Positions 1 through 8,234 of a DNA stretch of 64,000 nt are shown here, one piece after another. The position numbers were made by a program, and so were the translations under genes. The first letter of the stretch is position 1. Each line of letters begins with the position of its first letter. The notes below the pieces were generated by a model. The model was not told where the DNA came from and did no database searches. It was given only the letters and a program-made list of their open reading frames with translations. This DNA comes from Amycolatopsis vancoresmycina (GTDB taxonomy: Bacteria; Actinomycetota; Actinomycetes; Mycobacteriales; Pseudonocardiaceae), in NCBI RefSeq assembly GCF_000716785.1, contig NZ_JNYY01000012.1:62001-126000 (forward strand), read 5' to 3'.

Positions 1-2
1 TG

Positions 3-707
3 GTGAAGGCGGCGGTGCATTTGCTGCGGGGCCGCGCGGCGGAGGCGTTCGCCGCGCTGGACGGCCGGTGGGAGGGATCGGGAGGGAACCACGGCGGCGG
101 TGCGGGAGTGGGCGCGGTGCTGGACCGCGGCGGCGCAGGCTCGGGCGCGGTTCTCGAACGCGGGGCCGCGGGTGCCGGGGTGGGCCCCGATGATCCGCAC
201 CCGCTCCTCCTCCGCGCCATGTGCCTCGCCTTCGGCCGCCAGGATCCCGCTGAAGCCGATGCCTTCCTCGCCGCCGCCGCTGCTGCCTCGCCGCACCGGG
301 AACGGCTGCATGCCTACCGGGGCTGGCTGCTCGCCGTTGCCGGGCGCGCCTCCGATGCCGCCGATGTGCTGGCCGGTCTCACCCTCCAGCGGGACCGGCA
401 CGCCGCGCTCTTCGCCCATGCCGCCGAGGCCATCGGGCACCTCGAACTCGGGCGGGGCGCCGCCGCCGTGGCGCACCTGCGGCGGGCGCTCGTGCTCGCC
501 GAGGCCGACCGGGCCGTTCTTCCGTGGATGGCGCCCTACCTGCGGGCCTACCTCATCGATGCGCTGCTGCTCGCCGGGCGGATCACCGAGGCCACCTCGC
601 TGGCCGGCGAATTCCACGCCGCCGCGCCGGACTGCGGGTGGAAGGTCGCCGTCGCCATGGCCGCGCTGACCGCCGCCGCCCGGACCGACGATGCCCCGGT
701 CTCCTGA
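3..707 (+). CDS. Helical-repeat (TPR-like) protein, probably the C-terminal part of a larger protein
   Basis: The frame is open to the window edge, so the GTG at position 3 may be internal and the protein may begin upstream. The visible 234 residues are Ala-rich amphipathic helices in TPR-like pairs (about residues 70-220). A low-complexity Gly/Ala insert with repeated GAVLxRG units lies at about residues 27-62. No DNA-binding or catalytic motif is visible and no HTH follows the helices. It could be the tail of a large ATP-binding regulator or a free TPR protein; the function is unknown. A hairpin with a T-run follows the stop. Confidence 0.55.
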   Translation: MKAAVHLLRGRAAEAFAALDGRWEGSGGNHGGGAGVGAVLDRGGAGSGAVLERGAAGAGVGPDDPHPLLLRAMCLAFGRQDPAEADAFLAAAAAASPHRERLHAYRGWLLAVAGRASDAADVLAGLTLQRDRHAALFAHAAEAIGHLELGRGAAAVAHLRRALVLAEADRAVLPWMAPYLRAYLIDALLLAGRITEATSLAGEFHAAAPDCGWKVAVAMAALTAAARTDDAPVS

Positions 708-734
708 GCGCTCTACACGAAACGCTGCCCGAAG

Positions 735-789
735 AAAGGACCACCCGGCCGCTTTCCGAAACGACGGACGCCGGGCGTTTGGTCCTTTT
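735..789 (+). terminator. Probable terminator after the helical-repeat gene
   Basis: Inverted arms AAAGGACC (735-742) and GGTCCTTT (781-788) close a GC-rich interior and run into TCCTTTT. A second inverted pair, CGAAACGAC (757-765) and GTCGTTTCG (792-800), could form an alternative structure. The position between the stop at 707 and the regulator start at 936 fits termination. Confidence 0.45.
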
Positions 790-935
790 AGGTCGTTTCG
801 CCGGGTATCGGCGGATAGTTCACACCAGCGGACCGCCGTGGCCGCCCGGATGCGGCCGGTGCGGCCCGTATGCTGTCCGAATGGCCCATTGCCTGGGGGA
901 TTTCCGTCCGTCTGTTCAGCGCACCCGAGGTCGGC

Positions 936-1742
936 ATGTCCTCGGCCGGTGACAGCCGCCGGGAGCTGGCCAAGTTCCTGCGCAGCAGACGCGAGCGGAT
1001 CACACCGGACGAGGTCGGGCTGCCCGCCGGGCCGCGGCGGCGGACCGTCGGGCTGCGGCGCGAGGAGGTCGCCGTCCTCGCCGGACTCAGTCCCACCTGG
1101 TACACCTACCTCGAACAGGGCCGCGGCATCCAGCCCTCGCGCGAAGTCCTCGACAGCCTGGCCCGCGTCCTGCGCCTGACCGAGGACGAACGCCGGTACG
1201 TGCACAGCCTCGCGCACGGCTCGGTCGTCCAGACCGCGCCGCTGACGACGGACGTGACCGCGACCGACCTCATCCGCCAGGTCGTCGCCCAGTTCGACGA
1301 CAGCCCGTACCCCGTCTACGCGGGCGACCAGTACTGCGAACTCGTCGCGTGGAACCAGGCGGCCTGCGAGTGGTACGACGACTGGTCGGCACTGGCACCG
1401 GGGCACCGCAACTTCCTGCACTGGCTGCTGTCCTCGCCACTGGCCCGCGAACGCCTGGTGGACTGGGAAGCGGTCACCCAGGACACGGTGGCCCGCTGGC
1501 GCGCCGAGTGCGCCCGCCACCCCGACGACCCGCACATCCGCGCGCGGATCGCCGAGTTCACCCGGCTCAGCCCCGCCTTCGGCGACTGGTGGGAGAGCCA
1601 CGAAGTCCTGGAACACCGGTCGGCCGTGCGGCTGTTCCGGCACGGGCACCTGGGGGTCCAGGCGATGCGGATCGTCGTCCTGCAGTCGCCGGAGTTCACG
1701 CCGTCCGGTGTCGTGCTGCACCTGCCCGCCGCCGCCGAATAG
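936..1742 (+). CDS. MmyB-type helix-turn-helix transcriptional regulator
   Basis: The product has about 268 residues. An N-terminal XRE-type HTH (about residues 5-80) contains the GLRREEVAVLAGLSPTWYT pattern typical of this family. It is followed by the MmyB-like ligand-binding half (about 100-265), with the family-type stretch YAGDQYCELVAWN and a later FGDWWESHEV segment. Relatives are dedicated repressors or activators that bind a small, often hydrophobic ligand and usually control a neighbouring enzyme gene. The ATG at 936 is chosen because CGAGG lies just upstream and the HTH starts soon after; an in-frame ATG at 870 would add an unlikely leader. The next gene on the same strand is the orphan PKS, 218 bp away, which is a possible target (inference). 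Confidence 0.85.
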   Translation: MSSAGDSRRELAKFLRSRRERITPDEVGLPAGPRRRTVGLRREEVAVLAGLSPTWYTYLEQGRGIQPSREVLDSLARVLRLTEDERRYVHSLAHGSVVQTAPLTTDVTATDLIRQVVAQFDDSPYPVYAGDQYCELVAWNQAACEWYDDWSALAPGHRNFLHWLLSSPLARERLVDWEAVTQDTVARWRAECARHPDDPHIRARIAEFTRLSPAFGDWWESHEVLEHRSAVRLFRHGHLGVQAMRIVVLQSPEFTPSGVVLHLPAAAE

Positions 1743-1960
1743 CGGCCGCGCGTTTCGGCATTCCGTTATTTGGTCGTTGACCACCGGTCGGTCGGCGAGA
1801 CAGGCTGTGCGCAGTGTGCCGATCCTGCTCGGTATTGCCGCCCATGTCCAACCGGTTGCGGCCCCGGGCAAAGATCTGCCGACTGGGGAACAAGCGATAA
1901 GGGCCATGCCCGCCATTCCGGGATCGCCGATGATGACCCGTGGCTGCCTGAGGGGAAGTT

Positions 1961-4900
1961 ATGATCTTGAGGACGAGCAGGAACCAAGCCCGGCAAACTC
2001 CCGCGGAGCAGGGTGTCGCCATTGTCGGAGCCGGCTGCCGGCTGCCCGGCGCCGACACTCCGGCACAGTTCTGGGAGGTGCTGCGAACCGGCCGGGACAC
2101 CATCACCGAAGTACCGGACGACCGTTTCGACATCGACCGGTGGTTCTCCCCCGAAATGGGAAAGCCGCACACCATCCGCAGCCGAAGCGGTGGCTTCCTG
2201 GATCGAATCGACCAATTCGACGCACGTTTCTTCGGCATTCTGCCCAACGAAGCGGAGCAAATGGACCCGCAGCAGCGGATGCTCCTCGAAGTCACCTGGC
2301 AGGCCCTGGAAGACGCCGGCCGGACCGCGGACGAACTGGCCGGCTCGAATACCGGCGTCTACGTGAACATGTGCAATTCCGGATACTGGGACGTGCTGCG
2401 CGCGGCCGGCCGCCACGACCTGCACGCGGCGATGGGCGGTGAAGCGGGCGGGATGGCCGCGGGCCGGATCGCCTACCACCTCGACGTCCGCGGCCCGACC
2501 ATGGCGCTGGAGTCCACCTGCGCCACCGCCCTGCTGGCGGTGCACGTAGCCGGCCGTGCCCTGCGGTCCGGGGAGATCGACCTGGCCATCGTCGGCGGCG
2601 CGAACCTGCTGCTGTCGCCGGACCCGTACTTCGCGCTGAGCGAAGCGGAACTGCTCTCCCCTACCGGGCGCTGCCGGTTCGGCGACCGGGACGCGGACGG
2701 CTACGTGCGCAGCGAAGGCGCCGTGGTGCTGGTGCTCAAGCGCCAGGAGGACGCGGACGCCGACGGCGACCGGACCTACGCGACGATCATCGGCACGGCG
2801 GTGCGCGGGGACGGCCGCAGCGGCGGCAGCCTCACCAGCCCGGGTGTGTCGAGCCAGGAAGTCCTGCTGCGCACGGCCTACGAGGACGCCGGGGTCTCAC
2901 CGGCCGATGTGGACTTCATCGAGGCGCACGGGCCCGGGACGCCGGCGGGCGACCCGGTCGAGCTGGCGGCGCTGGCCACCGTGCTCGGCGAAGAGCGCGA
3001 TCCGGCCCGGCCGTGCCTGATCGGCTCGGCCAAGTCCAACGTCGGCCACCTCGAAGGCACCGGCGGAGCGGTCGGCCTGCTCAAGGCCGCCCTCGCGCTG
3101 TACCACCGGGAACTGCCGGAAACCCTGCACGTGCGCAACCCGCTGCCGGTCTTCGACGAACCCGGCGGCCCGCTGCGGCTGGTGCGGGAACGGACGCCGC
3201 TCACCCCGATCGGCCGCCCGGCGCTCGCCGGGGTGAGCGCGTTCGGCCTTTCCGGCGGTCACGCGCACACCGTGCTGTCCGAAGCGCCGCTGGCGAACCG
3301 CGCCACGCCTCGCCGCGAGGAGGCGCCGGCGTACCTGCTTCCGTTGTCCGCCAAGGATCCCACCGCGCTGCGGACGCTCGCCGCGGCGACCGCCGAGCTG
3401 CTCAGCGCGCCGGACGGGCCGTCCGCCGCGGACGTCTGCCACACCGCCGGGACCCGGCGCACCCACCACGAGCGCCGGGTGGCGGTGGTGGGCCGGAACC
3501 GGGCGGAGCTCGCCGACGAGCTGATCGCGGTGGCCGGCGGGCGCGGTGCCCGGCCGGCGCCGGTGCGCGCGCCCCGCGTCGTGTTCGTCTTCCCCGGACA
3601 GGGTTCGCAGTGGCCCGGCATGGGCCGCGAGCTGCTGCGCACCGATCCGGTGTTCGCCGCGCGCCTGGCCGAATGCGACCGGGCGGTGTGCGACGAGGCC
3701 GGGTTCTCCGTGCTGGACGCGCTGGAATCGGGCCGCACACTGTCCACTATGGACCAAGTGCAGCCGGTGCTGTGGGCGGTGCAGGTGGCGCTGGCCGCGA
3801 GCTGGCGGAGCCGGGGCGTCGAGCCGGGGCTGCTGATCGGGCACAGCATGGGCGAGGTGGCCGCGGCGGTGACCGCCGGCGCGCTGACGGTCGCCGAAGG
3901 TGCCGCGGTGATCTGCCGGCGCAGCGGCCTGCTGGCCCGCCGCCGGACGCCGGGGGCGATGTGGGCGGTGCAGCTCGGCGAGGAACCGGCGGCCCGTGCC
4001 ATCGGCGCGCACGCCGACCGGGTCTGCGTCGGGGTGGTCAACAGCCCGCACGCGACGGTGCTCTCCGGCGACCCCGGTGCGCTCGCCGAGGTCGTCGCGC
4101 CGCTGCGCGCGACCGGCGTCCACTGCCGCCAGGTGCAGGTCGACTACGCGTCGCACGCGCCGCAGGTGGCCGGGCTCTGCCCGGACATCGAACGGTCCCT
4201 CGCCGGGCTGCGCCCGCGCGAAGGCCGGGTGCCGCTGCACTCGACCGTGCTGAACCGCGTGGTGGGCGGCGCCGAGCTGGACGGCCGCTACTGGGCGGAC
4301 AACCTGCGCCTGCCGGTCCGGTTCGCCGACGCCGTCGGCACGGTCCTCGCCGACCCGCGGCCGGTGCTGTTCGTCGAAATCAGCCCGCACCCGATCCTGC
4401 ACGCGGCGCTCGAGGACGGTATCGAGGCCGCGGGCGCGGCCGCCGCCACGGTCACCGGCTCGCTCGAGCGGGAAAGCCCCGAAGCGGCGACCATGCTGCG
4501 GGCGCTCGCGACCGCGTACGCGGCGGGCTGCGACCCGGACTGGGCCCGGCTCACCGAAGGCGGCTCGTTCGTCCCGCTGCCCGGCTACCCGTGGCAGGGC
4601 GAGCGGTACTGGGTGGACGACGGCGCCGGGGCGTGGACGTCGCCGGTGATCTCGCTGCCCCACCGGCACGTCCCCGCCGCCGAGCGGTTCGACGAGCCGG
4701 GCGACCGCCCCCGCCGGGGCCCGCGCACCCCGGCGGAGTGCGCCGCGGACCTGCGCCGCCGGACGGCCGCACTGCTCGGCATCGACACCGACGAGGTGGA
4801 TCCCGCGGTGCCGCTGCTGCAGCTGGGGGTGAACTCGCTGTTCGCGGTGAAGCTGGCCTACCGGCTGCGGTCCGATCTGGACATCACGATCAGTGTCCGC

Positions 4901-4990
4901 GAGCTGCTGCAGGCGACCTCGATCACGGAGCTGGCCGGGCTGGTGCACGACCGGCTGCCGGGTGCGGTGGACGCCGACCAGGCGTCCTGA
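1961..4990 (+). CDS. Single-module type I polyketide synthase, KS-AT-ACP
   Basis: The product has 1009 residues. KS (about 18-440) has Cys187 in ESTCATALLA, His323 in EAHGPGT and His363 in KSNVGHLE, so the triad is complete. The usual DTAC context is changed to ESTC. AT (about 535-850) has GQGSQWPGMG, the nucleophile Ser629 in GHSMGE, and YASH at 729-732. YASH is the signature usually linked to methylmalonyl-CoA. The ACP (about 930-995) carries its phosphopantetheine serine, Ser959, in LGVNSL, with Asn where Asp is normal. There is no KR, DH, ER or TE, so alone it would make or pass on an unreduced unit. The ATG at 1961 follows GAGGGGAAG. A hairpin terminates it against the convergent monooxygenase gene. 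No other PKS gene adjoins it. Confidence 0.92.
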   Translation: MILRTSRNQARQTPAEQGVAIVGAGCRLPGADTPAQFWEVLRTGRDTITEVPDDRFDIDRWFSPEMGKPHTIRSRSGGFLDRIDQFDARFFGILPNEAEQMDPQQRMLLEVTWQALEDAGRTADELAGSNTGVYVNMCNSGYWDVLRAAGRHDLHAAMGGEAGGMAAGRIAYHLDVRGPTMALESTCATALLAVHVAGRALRSGEIDLAIVGGANLLLSPDPYFALSEAELLSPTGRCRFGDRDADGYVRSEGAVVLVLKRQEDADADGDRTYATIIGTAVRGDGRSGGSLTSPGVSSQEVLLRTAYEDAGVSPADVDFIEAHGPGTPAGDPVELAALATVLGEERDPARPCLIGSAKSNVGHLEGTGGAVGLLKAALALYHRELPETLHVRNPLPVFDEPGGPLRLVRERTPLTPIGRPALAGVSAFGLSGGHAHTVLSEAPLANRATPRREEAPAYLLPLSAKDPTALRTLAAATAELLSAPDGPSAADVCHTAGTRRTHHERRVAVVGRNRAELADELIAVAGGRGARPAPVRAPRVVFVFPGQGSQWPGMGRELLRTDPVFAARLAECDRAVCDEAGFSVLDALESGRTLSTMDQVQPVLWAVQVALAASWRSRGVEPGLLIGHSMGEVAAAVTAGALTVAEGAAVICRRSGLLARRRTPGAMWAVQLGEEPAARAIGAHADRVCVGVVNSPHATVLSGDPGALAEVVAPLRATGVHCRQVQVDYASHAPQVAGLCPDIERSLAGLRPREGRVPLHSTVLNRVVGGAELDGRYWADNLRLPVRFADAVGTVLADPRPVLFVEISPHPILHAALEDGIEAAGAAAATVTGSLERESPEAATMLRALATAYAAGCDPDWARLTEGGSFVPLPGYPWQGERYWVDDGAGAWTSPVISLPHRHVPAAERFDEPGDRPRRGPRTPAECAADLRRRTAALLGIDTDEVDPAVPLLQLGVNSLFAVKLAYRLRSDLDITISVRELLQATSITELAGLVHDRLPGAVDADQAS

Positions 4991-4993
4991 CCG

Positions 4994-5033
4994 GCCGGTG
5001 GCGGCCGCCTCCCCGCGGGTGGCCGCCACCGGC
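4994..5033. terminator. Bidirectional terminator between convergent genes
   Basis: A perfect 13-bp stem, GCCGGTGGCGGCC (4994-5006) with GGCCGCCACCGGC (5021-5033), encloses a 14-nt loop. It sits exactly between the PKS stop (4990) and the stop of the minus-strand monooxygenase (5034). Confidence 0.7.
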
Positions 5034-6221
5034 TCAGGGCGCCGATCCCTCCACTGTGGACCGCCACCACCGCTGGAAGCCGCCCTCGTCCATCGCCGCC
5101 CAGTCCGGCGTCCGGCCGACCTGGGCGGCGCCGAGGCGGCGGCCGAGGGCCACCAGCTCGGCGCCGTTCGCCGTGCGGGGCGGGTCGTAGGCCGCCAGCA
5201 CCGCGTCCCACCGGTCGTGCTCGCGGCAGGCCGCTTCCAGGGCCAGTGCGTCCTGGATCGCCTTCGTCACGCCGGTGCCCGTGTGCGGGCGGGCCAGCGC
5301 GCCCGCGTCGCCGGCGAGCAGCAGGCGGCCGGTCGCGTACCGGGGCACGGCGAGGTCGTAGATCGGCTGCAGCGCCAGCTCGGCCCGGGTCGTGGCGCGG
5401 ACCACCCGGGCCCACCGGGCCGGGAAGTGCGCTTCGACGACCCGGTCCAGCACCGCCGCGAGGCCGTCGCCGACCGTGCCCGGTGGCAGGGACAGCAGCC
5501 CGCCCGGCCGCGGCAACGGCAGGTAGGCCGCCCAGTTGACCCGGGTCTGCGCGCCCGGCAGGCCGGGGATGAGGTAGCAGACCGCGTGGCCGCCGGGGAA
5601 CATCACCGAGACCCCGGTCCCGGCCGGCACCGGCGGTGCCGTCCCCAGGCGCGACACCGGGTAGTTGCCGCGCCAGAGCGCGTAGCCGGCGTAACCGGGA
5701 CGACCGCCGCCGGCGATCCGGCGGACCTGCGAGGCGTACCCGTCCGCGCCGACGACGACGTCGAAGCGCCCGGGCACGCCGTCCGCGGTGACCTCGGCGC
5801 CGTCTCCGGTGTCGCGCACGCCGGTCACCGTCGCGGTGTGCCAGGCGACGGTGTCCGGGACGCGCTCGCGCAGGCCGCGCCAGACGATGCCCCAGTTGGT
5901 CAGCAGCAGGTCGAGGGGCTGCCGCCAGGCGAGCCGCCCGGCTTCGCCCGCCGCCGGGTCGGCCACGATCCACGCGCGCGACCGGCAGGGCAGGGCGGGC
6001 GTCTCCGCGGCGAAGTAGCCGGCGTCGGCGAACTCGCGCCAGGCGGGCCCGGCCAGCCCGATGCCGAACCCGCGGTCCGCGAGCACACCGCGGCTGCGTT
6101 CGAACACGGTGACCGCGCAGCCCGCGCGGGCGAGCGCGATCGCCGTCGCGCATCCGGCGACGCTGCCGCCGACGACGGCGACCCGGCTGCCCCGCACCCG
6201 CCTGCCGGGGAACCGCGTCAC
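5034..6221 (-). CDS. FAD-dependent aromatic-type monooxygenase
   Basis: The product has about 395 residues. The N-terminal dinucleotide fold uses GGSVAG rather than GxGxxG, as in the 2,6-dihydroxypyridine hydroxylase branch of the flavoprotein hydroxylases. Further motifs are VVVGADGYAS (about 155-165) and GRLLLAGDAGALARPHTGTG (FAD/GD motif, about 300-320). It should be a soluble NAD(P)H-dependent hydroxylase; the substrate is unknown. The GTG at 6221 overlaps the upstream phosphatase stop (GTGA), so the two genes are translationally coupled. This makes it the last gene of the long minus-strand run. Coupling to a stress-signalling phosphatase is unusual, and a role in redox or quinone metabolism is possible (inference). 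Confidence 0.85.
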   Translation of the reverse strand: MTRFPGRRVRGSRVAVVGGSVAGCATAIALARAGCAVTVFERSRGVLADRGFGIGLAGPAWREFADAGYFAAETPALPCRSRAWIVADPAAGEAGRLAWRQPLDLLLTNWGIVWRGLRERVPDTVAWHTATVTGVRDTGDGAEVTADGVPGRFDVVVGADGYASQVRRIAGGGRPGYAGYALWRGNYPVSRLGTAPPVPAGTGVSVMFPGGHAVCYLIPGLPGAQTRVNWAAYLPLPRPGGLLSLPPGTVGDGLAAVLDRVVEAHFPARWARVVRATTRAELALQPIYDLAVPRYATGRLLLAGDAGALARPHTGTGVTKAIQDALALEAACREHDRWDAVLAAYDPPRTANGAELVALGRRLGAAQVGRTPDWAAMDEGGFQRWWRSTVEGSAP

Positions 6222-7444
6222 GGGCGGCTCCGCCGGTGCAGCGCCAGCATGGTGATGTCGTCGGACTGCTCCGCGCCGGAGACGAACCGCGACAGCGTGT
6301 CCTCCATCTCCAGCAGCAGCTTCTCGGCCGCCGTCCCCGCCCGCCCGGCCACCGCGGTCATCCGGTCCATGCCGAACAGCGCGCCCGCCCGGTCGCGGGC
6401 TTCGACGACCCCGTCGGTGTAGAGGAACAACGTGTCGCCGCGCTGGAGGCTGGTGTGGCCGAGGGTGTACGCGCTGCCGGGCATCATGCCGACCGCGGGC
6501 CCGGTCGGGGTGAGCAGCTCGTGCCCGCCGTTCGCCCGCACCAGCACCGGCGGGTTGTGGCCGCCGTTGATGTAGAGCAGCGCGCCGGACGCCGGGTCGA
6601 GCACCCCGAAGAACACCGTGGCGAAGTAGCCCTGCCGCAGGTGGTTGCGCGCCATGTACCGGTTCGTGCCGAGCACCGCCTGGATCAGCGGGCCGGCGCC
6701 GAGGGACAGCAGCGGCGGCAGCGCGGCACCGGCCGGGGCGACCTCGGGCACGGCGTCCACCGGGCTCCAGGTGCCGGTGTGCTCGGCGGTGTGCCGCAGC
6801 AGGGTCCGGATCAGCGCCATGAACAGCGCGGCGCCGATGCCCTTGTCGCAGACGTCGGCGACGACGAACCCCAGCCGGCGGCCGTTGACCAGCTCGAAGC
6901 CGTCGTAGAAGTCGCCGGCCACCTGGCGCGCCGGGCGGAACCGCGAGGCGAACTCCCAGCCCGGTGCCGACGGCAGCTCCTGCGGCAGGAACCCGGACTG
7001 GATCTCCCGGGCGATGCTCAGGTCGCGTTCGTACTCCCGCACGCTCGCCGCGGCCGCCATCTCCTCCACCGTCATGGTCAGCTGCCAGCGTTCCCAGCAC
7101 GACGTCATCCGGCTCCGCAGCAGGCCCGGCAGGTAGGGCGGGACGACGAAGTCGAACCCGCCGCGCGCGCACGCCTCCAGCGCCTGGAAGTCCTCGCCTT
7201 CCGGGAACACCAGCAGGGTGGCCGAGGCGCCGGCCACCGCGACCTGCTGCGCGATCAGCGCGACCCGCTGCAGGCCGAGCGACGCCGACACCAGCAGCAC
7301 GTCGGCGTCGAGCCGGCCGGGCCGCTCGGCGAACCCGGCCGCGCTGACCTTCGTCAGGCCGATGTCCTCCGCGCGCAGCACCCGCTCGAGCTCGGGGGCG
7401 GGGTCTTCGCTGTCAGCGACGAGAAGCGCGGTCGTACCGCTCAT
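6218..7444 (-). CDS. SpoIIE/RsbU-type PP2C serine phosphatase with pseudo-receiver domain
   Basis: The product has 408 residues. The N-terminal 1-125 has the alternating beta-alpha pattern of a receiver but lacks a recognisable phosphoacceptor Asp (VLLVSAS) and the conserved Lys (PPYLPG), so it is probably a pseudo-receiver. A helical linker follows (about 135-165). The PP2C/SpoIIE domain (about 170-405) has AGDFYDGF, VADVCDKGIGAALFMA, NGGHNPPVL, LYTDGVVEARD and SDDITMLAL, covering the metal-binding aspartates. Such phosphatases dephosphorylate STAS anti-anti-sigma factors. Two STAS proteins and an RsbW-like kinase are encoded in the same operon, which makes them the likely partners. A GGAGG lies 5 nt before the ATG. 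Confidence 0.93.
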   Translation of the reverse strand: MSGTTALLVADSEDPAPELERVLRAEDIGLTKVSAAGFAERPGRLDADVLLVSASLGLQRVALIAQQVAVAGASATLLVFPEGEDFQALEACARGGFDFVVPPYLPGLLRSRMTSCWERWQLTMTVEEMAAAASVREYERDLSIAREIQSGFLPQELPSAPGWEFASRFRPARQVAGDFYDGFELVNGRRLGFVVADVCDKGIGAALFMALIRTLLRHTAEHTGTWSPVDAVPEVAPAGAALPPLLSLGAGPLIQAVLGTNRYMARNHLRQGYFATVFFGVLDPASGALLYINGGHNPPVLVRANGGHELLTPTGPAVGMMPGSAYTLGHTSLQRGDTLFLYTDGVVEARDRAGALFGMDRMTAVAGRAGTAAEKLLLEMEDTLSRFVSGAEQSDDITMLALHRRSRP

Positions 7445-7895
7445 CGTTTCCTCCGTCGGTCGTGGCGCCCCGGTGCCCGCCGCGTTCCCGGTGCAGCACC
7501 AGGATGTTGCGGTTGCGGCCGCGCACGTGCTCGTAGCCGAACTCGTCGACGACGGTCAGGGCCAGGTGCAGGCCGAGGCCGCCCGCGGCGCGCAGCGGCG
7601 GCTCGGCCTGCAGCCGGGGGTCGGGGTGGTGGCCGCGCGGGTCGAACGGCGGCGCGTCGTCCTCGATGCTCAGCCACACCCGCCCGTGCGCCGCGTAGCC
7701 GCCGAGGTCGATCACCCCCGGCGCGCCGCGGTAGCCGTGGCAGGCGATGTTCGTGGTGATCTCGTCCGCGGCGAGGCGCAGCCGGTAGGCCTGCGGCGCC
7801 GCCAGGCCGCCCTGCGCGGCCAGCTCGGCGACCAGCCCGGCCAGGACGCCGTTGACGTCGTGGCCGCTGTTGACCAGCAGCCGGCGCGCGGCCAT
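7413..7895 (-). CDS. RsbW-like anti-sigma serine kinase (HATPase domain)
   Basis: The product has about 160 residues, normal for this family. The GHKL ATPase shows the N-box ADEITTNIACHGY (about 48-60), a DDAPPFDP segment and the G-box GGLGLHLAL (about 110-120). These proteins bind a sigma factor and phosphorylate STAS antagonists. The ATG at 7895 overlaps the upstream STAS stop (TGATG), and its 3' end overlaps the phosphatase start by 32 nt, so STAS, kinase and phosphatase are one unit. No sigma factor gene lies in the window, so the target is encoded elsewhere or is not a sigma factor. Confidence 0.9.
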   Translation of the reverse strand: MAARRLLVNSGHDVNGVLAGLVAELAAQGGLAAPQAYRLRLAADEITTNIACHGYRGAPGVIDLGGYAAHGRVWLSIEDDAPPFDPRGHHPDPRLQAEPPLRAAGGLGLHLALTVVDEFGYEHVRGRNRNILVLHRERGGHRGATTDGGNDERYDRASRR

Positions 7896-8227
7896 CAGGG
7901 CTCCGCCCGGCTCTGCATCACGATGGCGCGGTCGAAGCCGGTCAGCCGGATCGTCTCGGCGACCTCCGGGCGGGCGCCGACCAGCACGATGTCGCCGGTG
8001 CGGCCGAGCTTCTGGTGCGCGAAGACCAGGCACCGCAGCCCGGCCGAGGACAGGTAGGTCAGCTCGCCCGCCAGCAGGACGATCCGGCGGACCCGCTGCT
8101 CGACCGCCCGGGTGACCAGCTCGTCGAGCACGGCCGCCGAGCGCGAGTCCAGTTCGCCGGACAGCCACACCGTGGCGGTCCCGTCGTCGACGTCGAGCTT
8201 GGCCTGGAAGTCCGTGGGAACACTCAT
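7895..8227 (-). CDS. STAS-domain anti-sigma factor antagonist (first copy)
   Basis: The product has 110 residues, a single STAS domain of the SpoIIAA/RsbV type. The phosphorylatable serine is in LTYLSSAGLRCLVF (about 55-68). WLSGELDSRSAAVLDELV is the typical first half. The start follows GAGGAGTGATCCACCG. It is expected to be phosphorylated by the adjacent kinase and dephosphorylated by the PP2C protein. It lies 7 bp downstream of glgX. Confidence 0.92.
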   Translation of the reverse strand: MSVPTDFQAKLDVDDGTATVWLSGELDSRSAAVLDELVTRAVEQRVRRIVLLAGELTYLSSAGLRCLVFAHQKLGRTGDIVLVGARPEVAETIRLTGFDRAIVMQSRAEP

Positions 8228-8234
8228 CGGTGGA

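Noticed and set aside
2897..5029. Open frame of about 710 codons on the minus strand opposite the PKS
   Set aside because: Antisense shadow of KS-AT-ACP coding sequence; no motif and no ribosome site.
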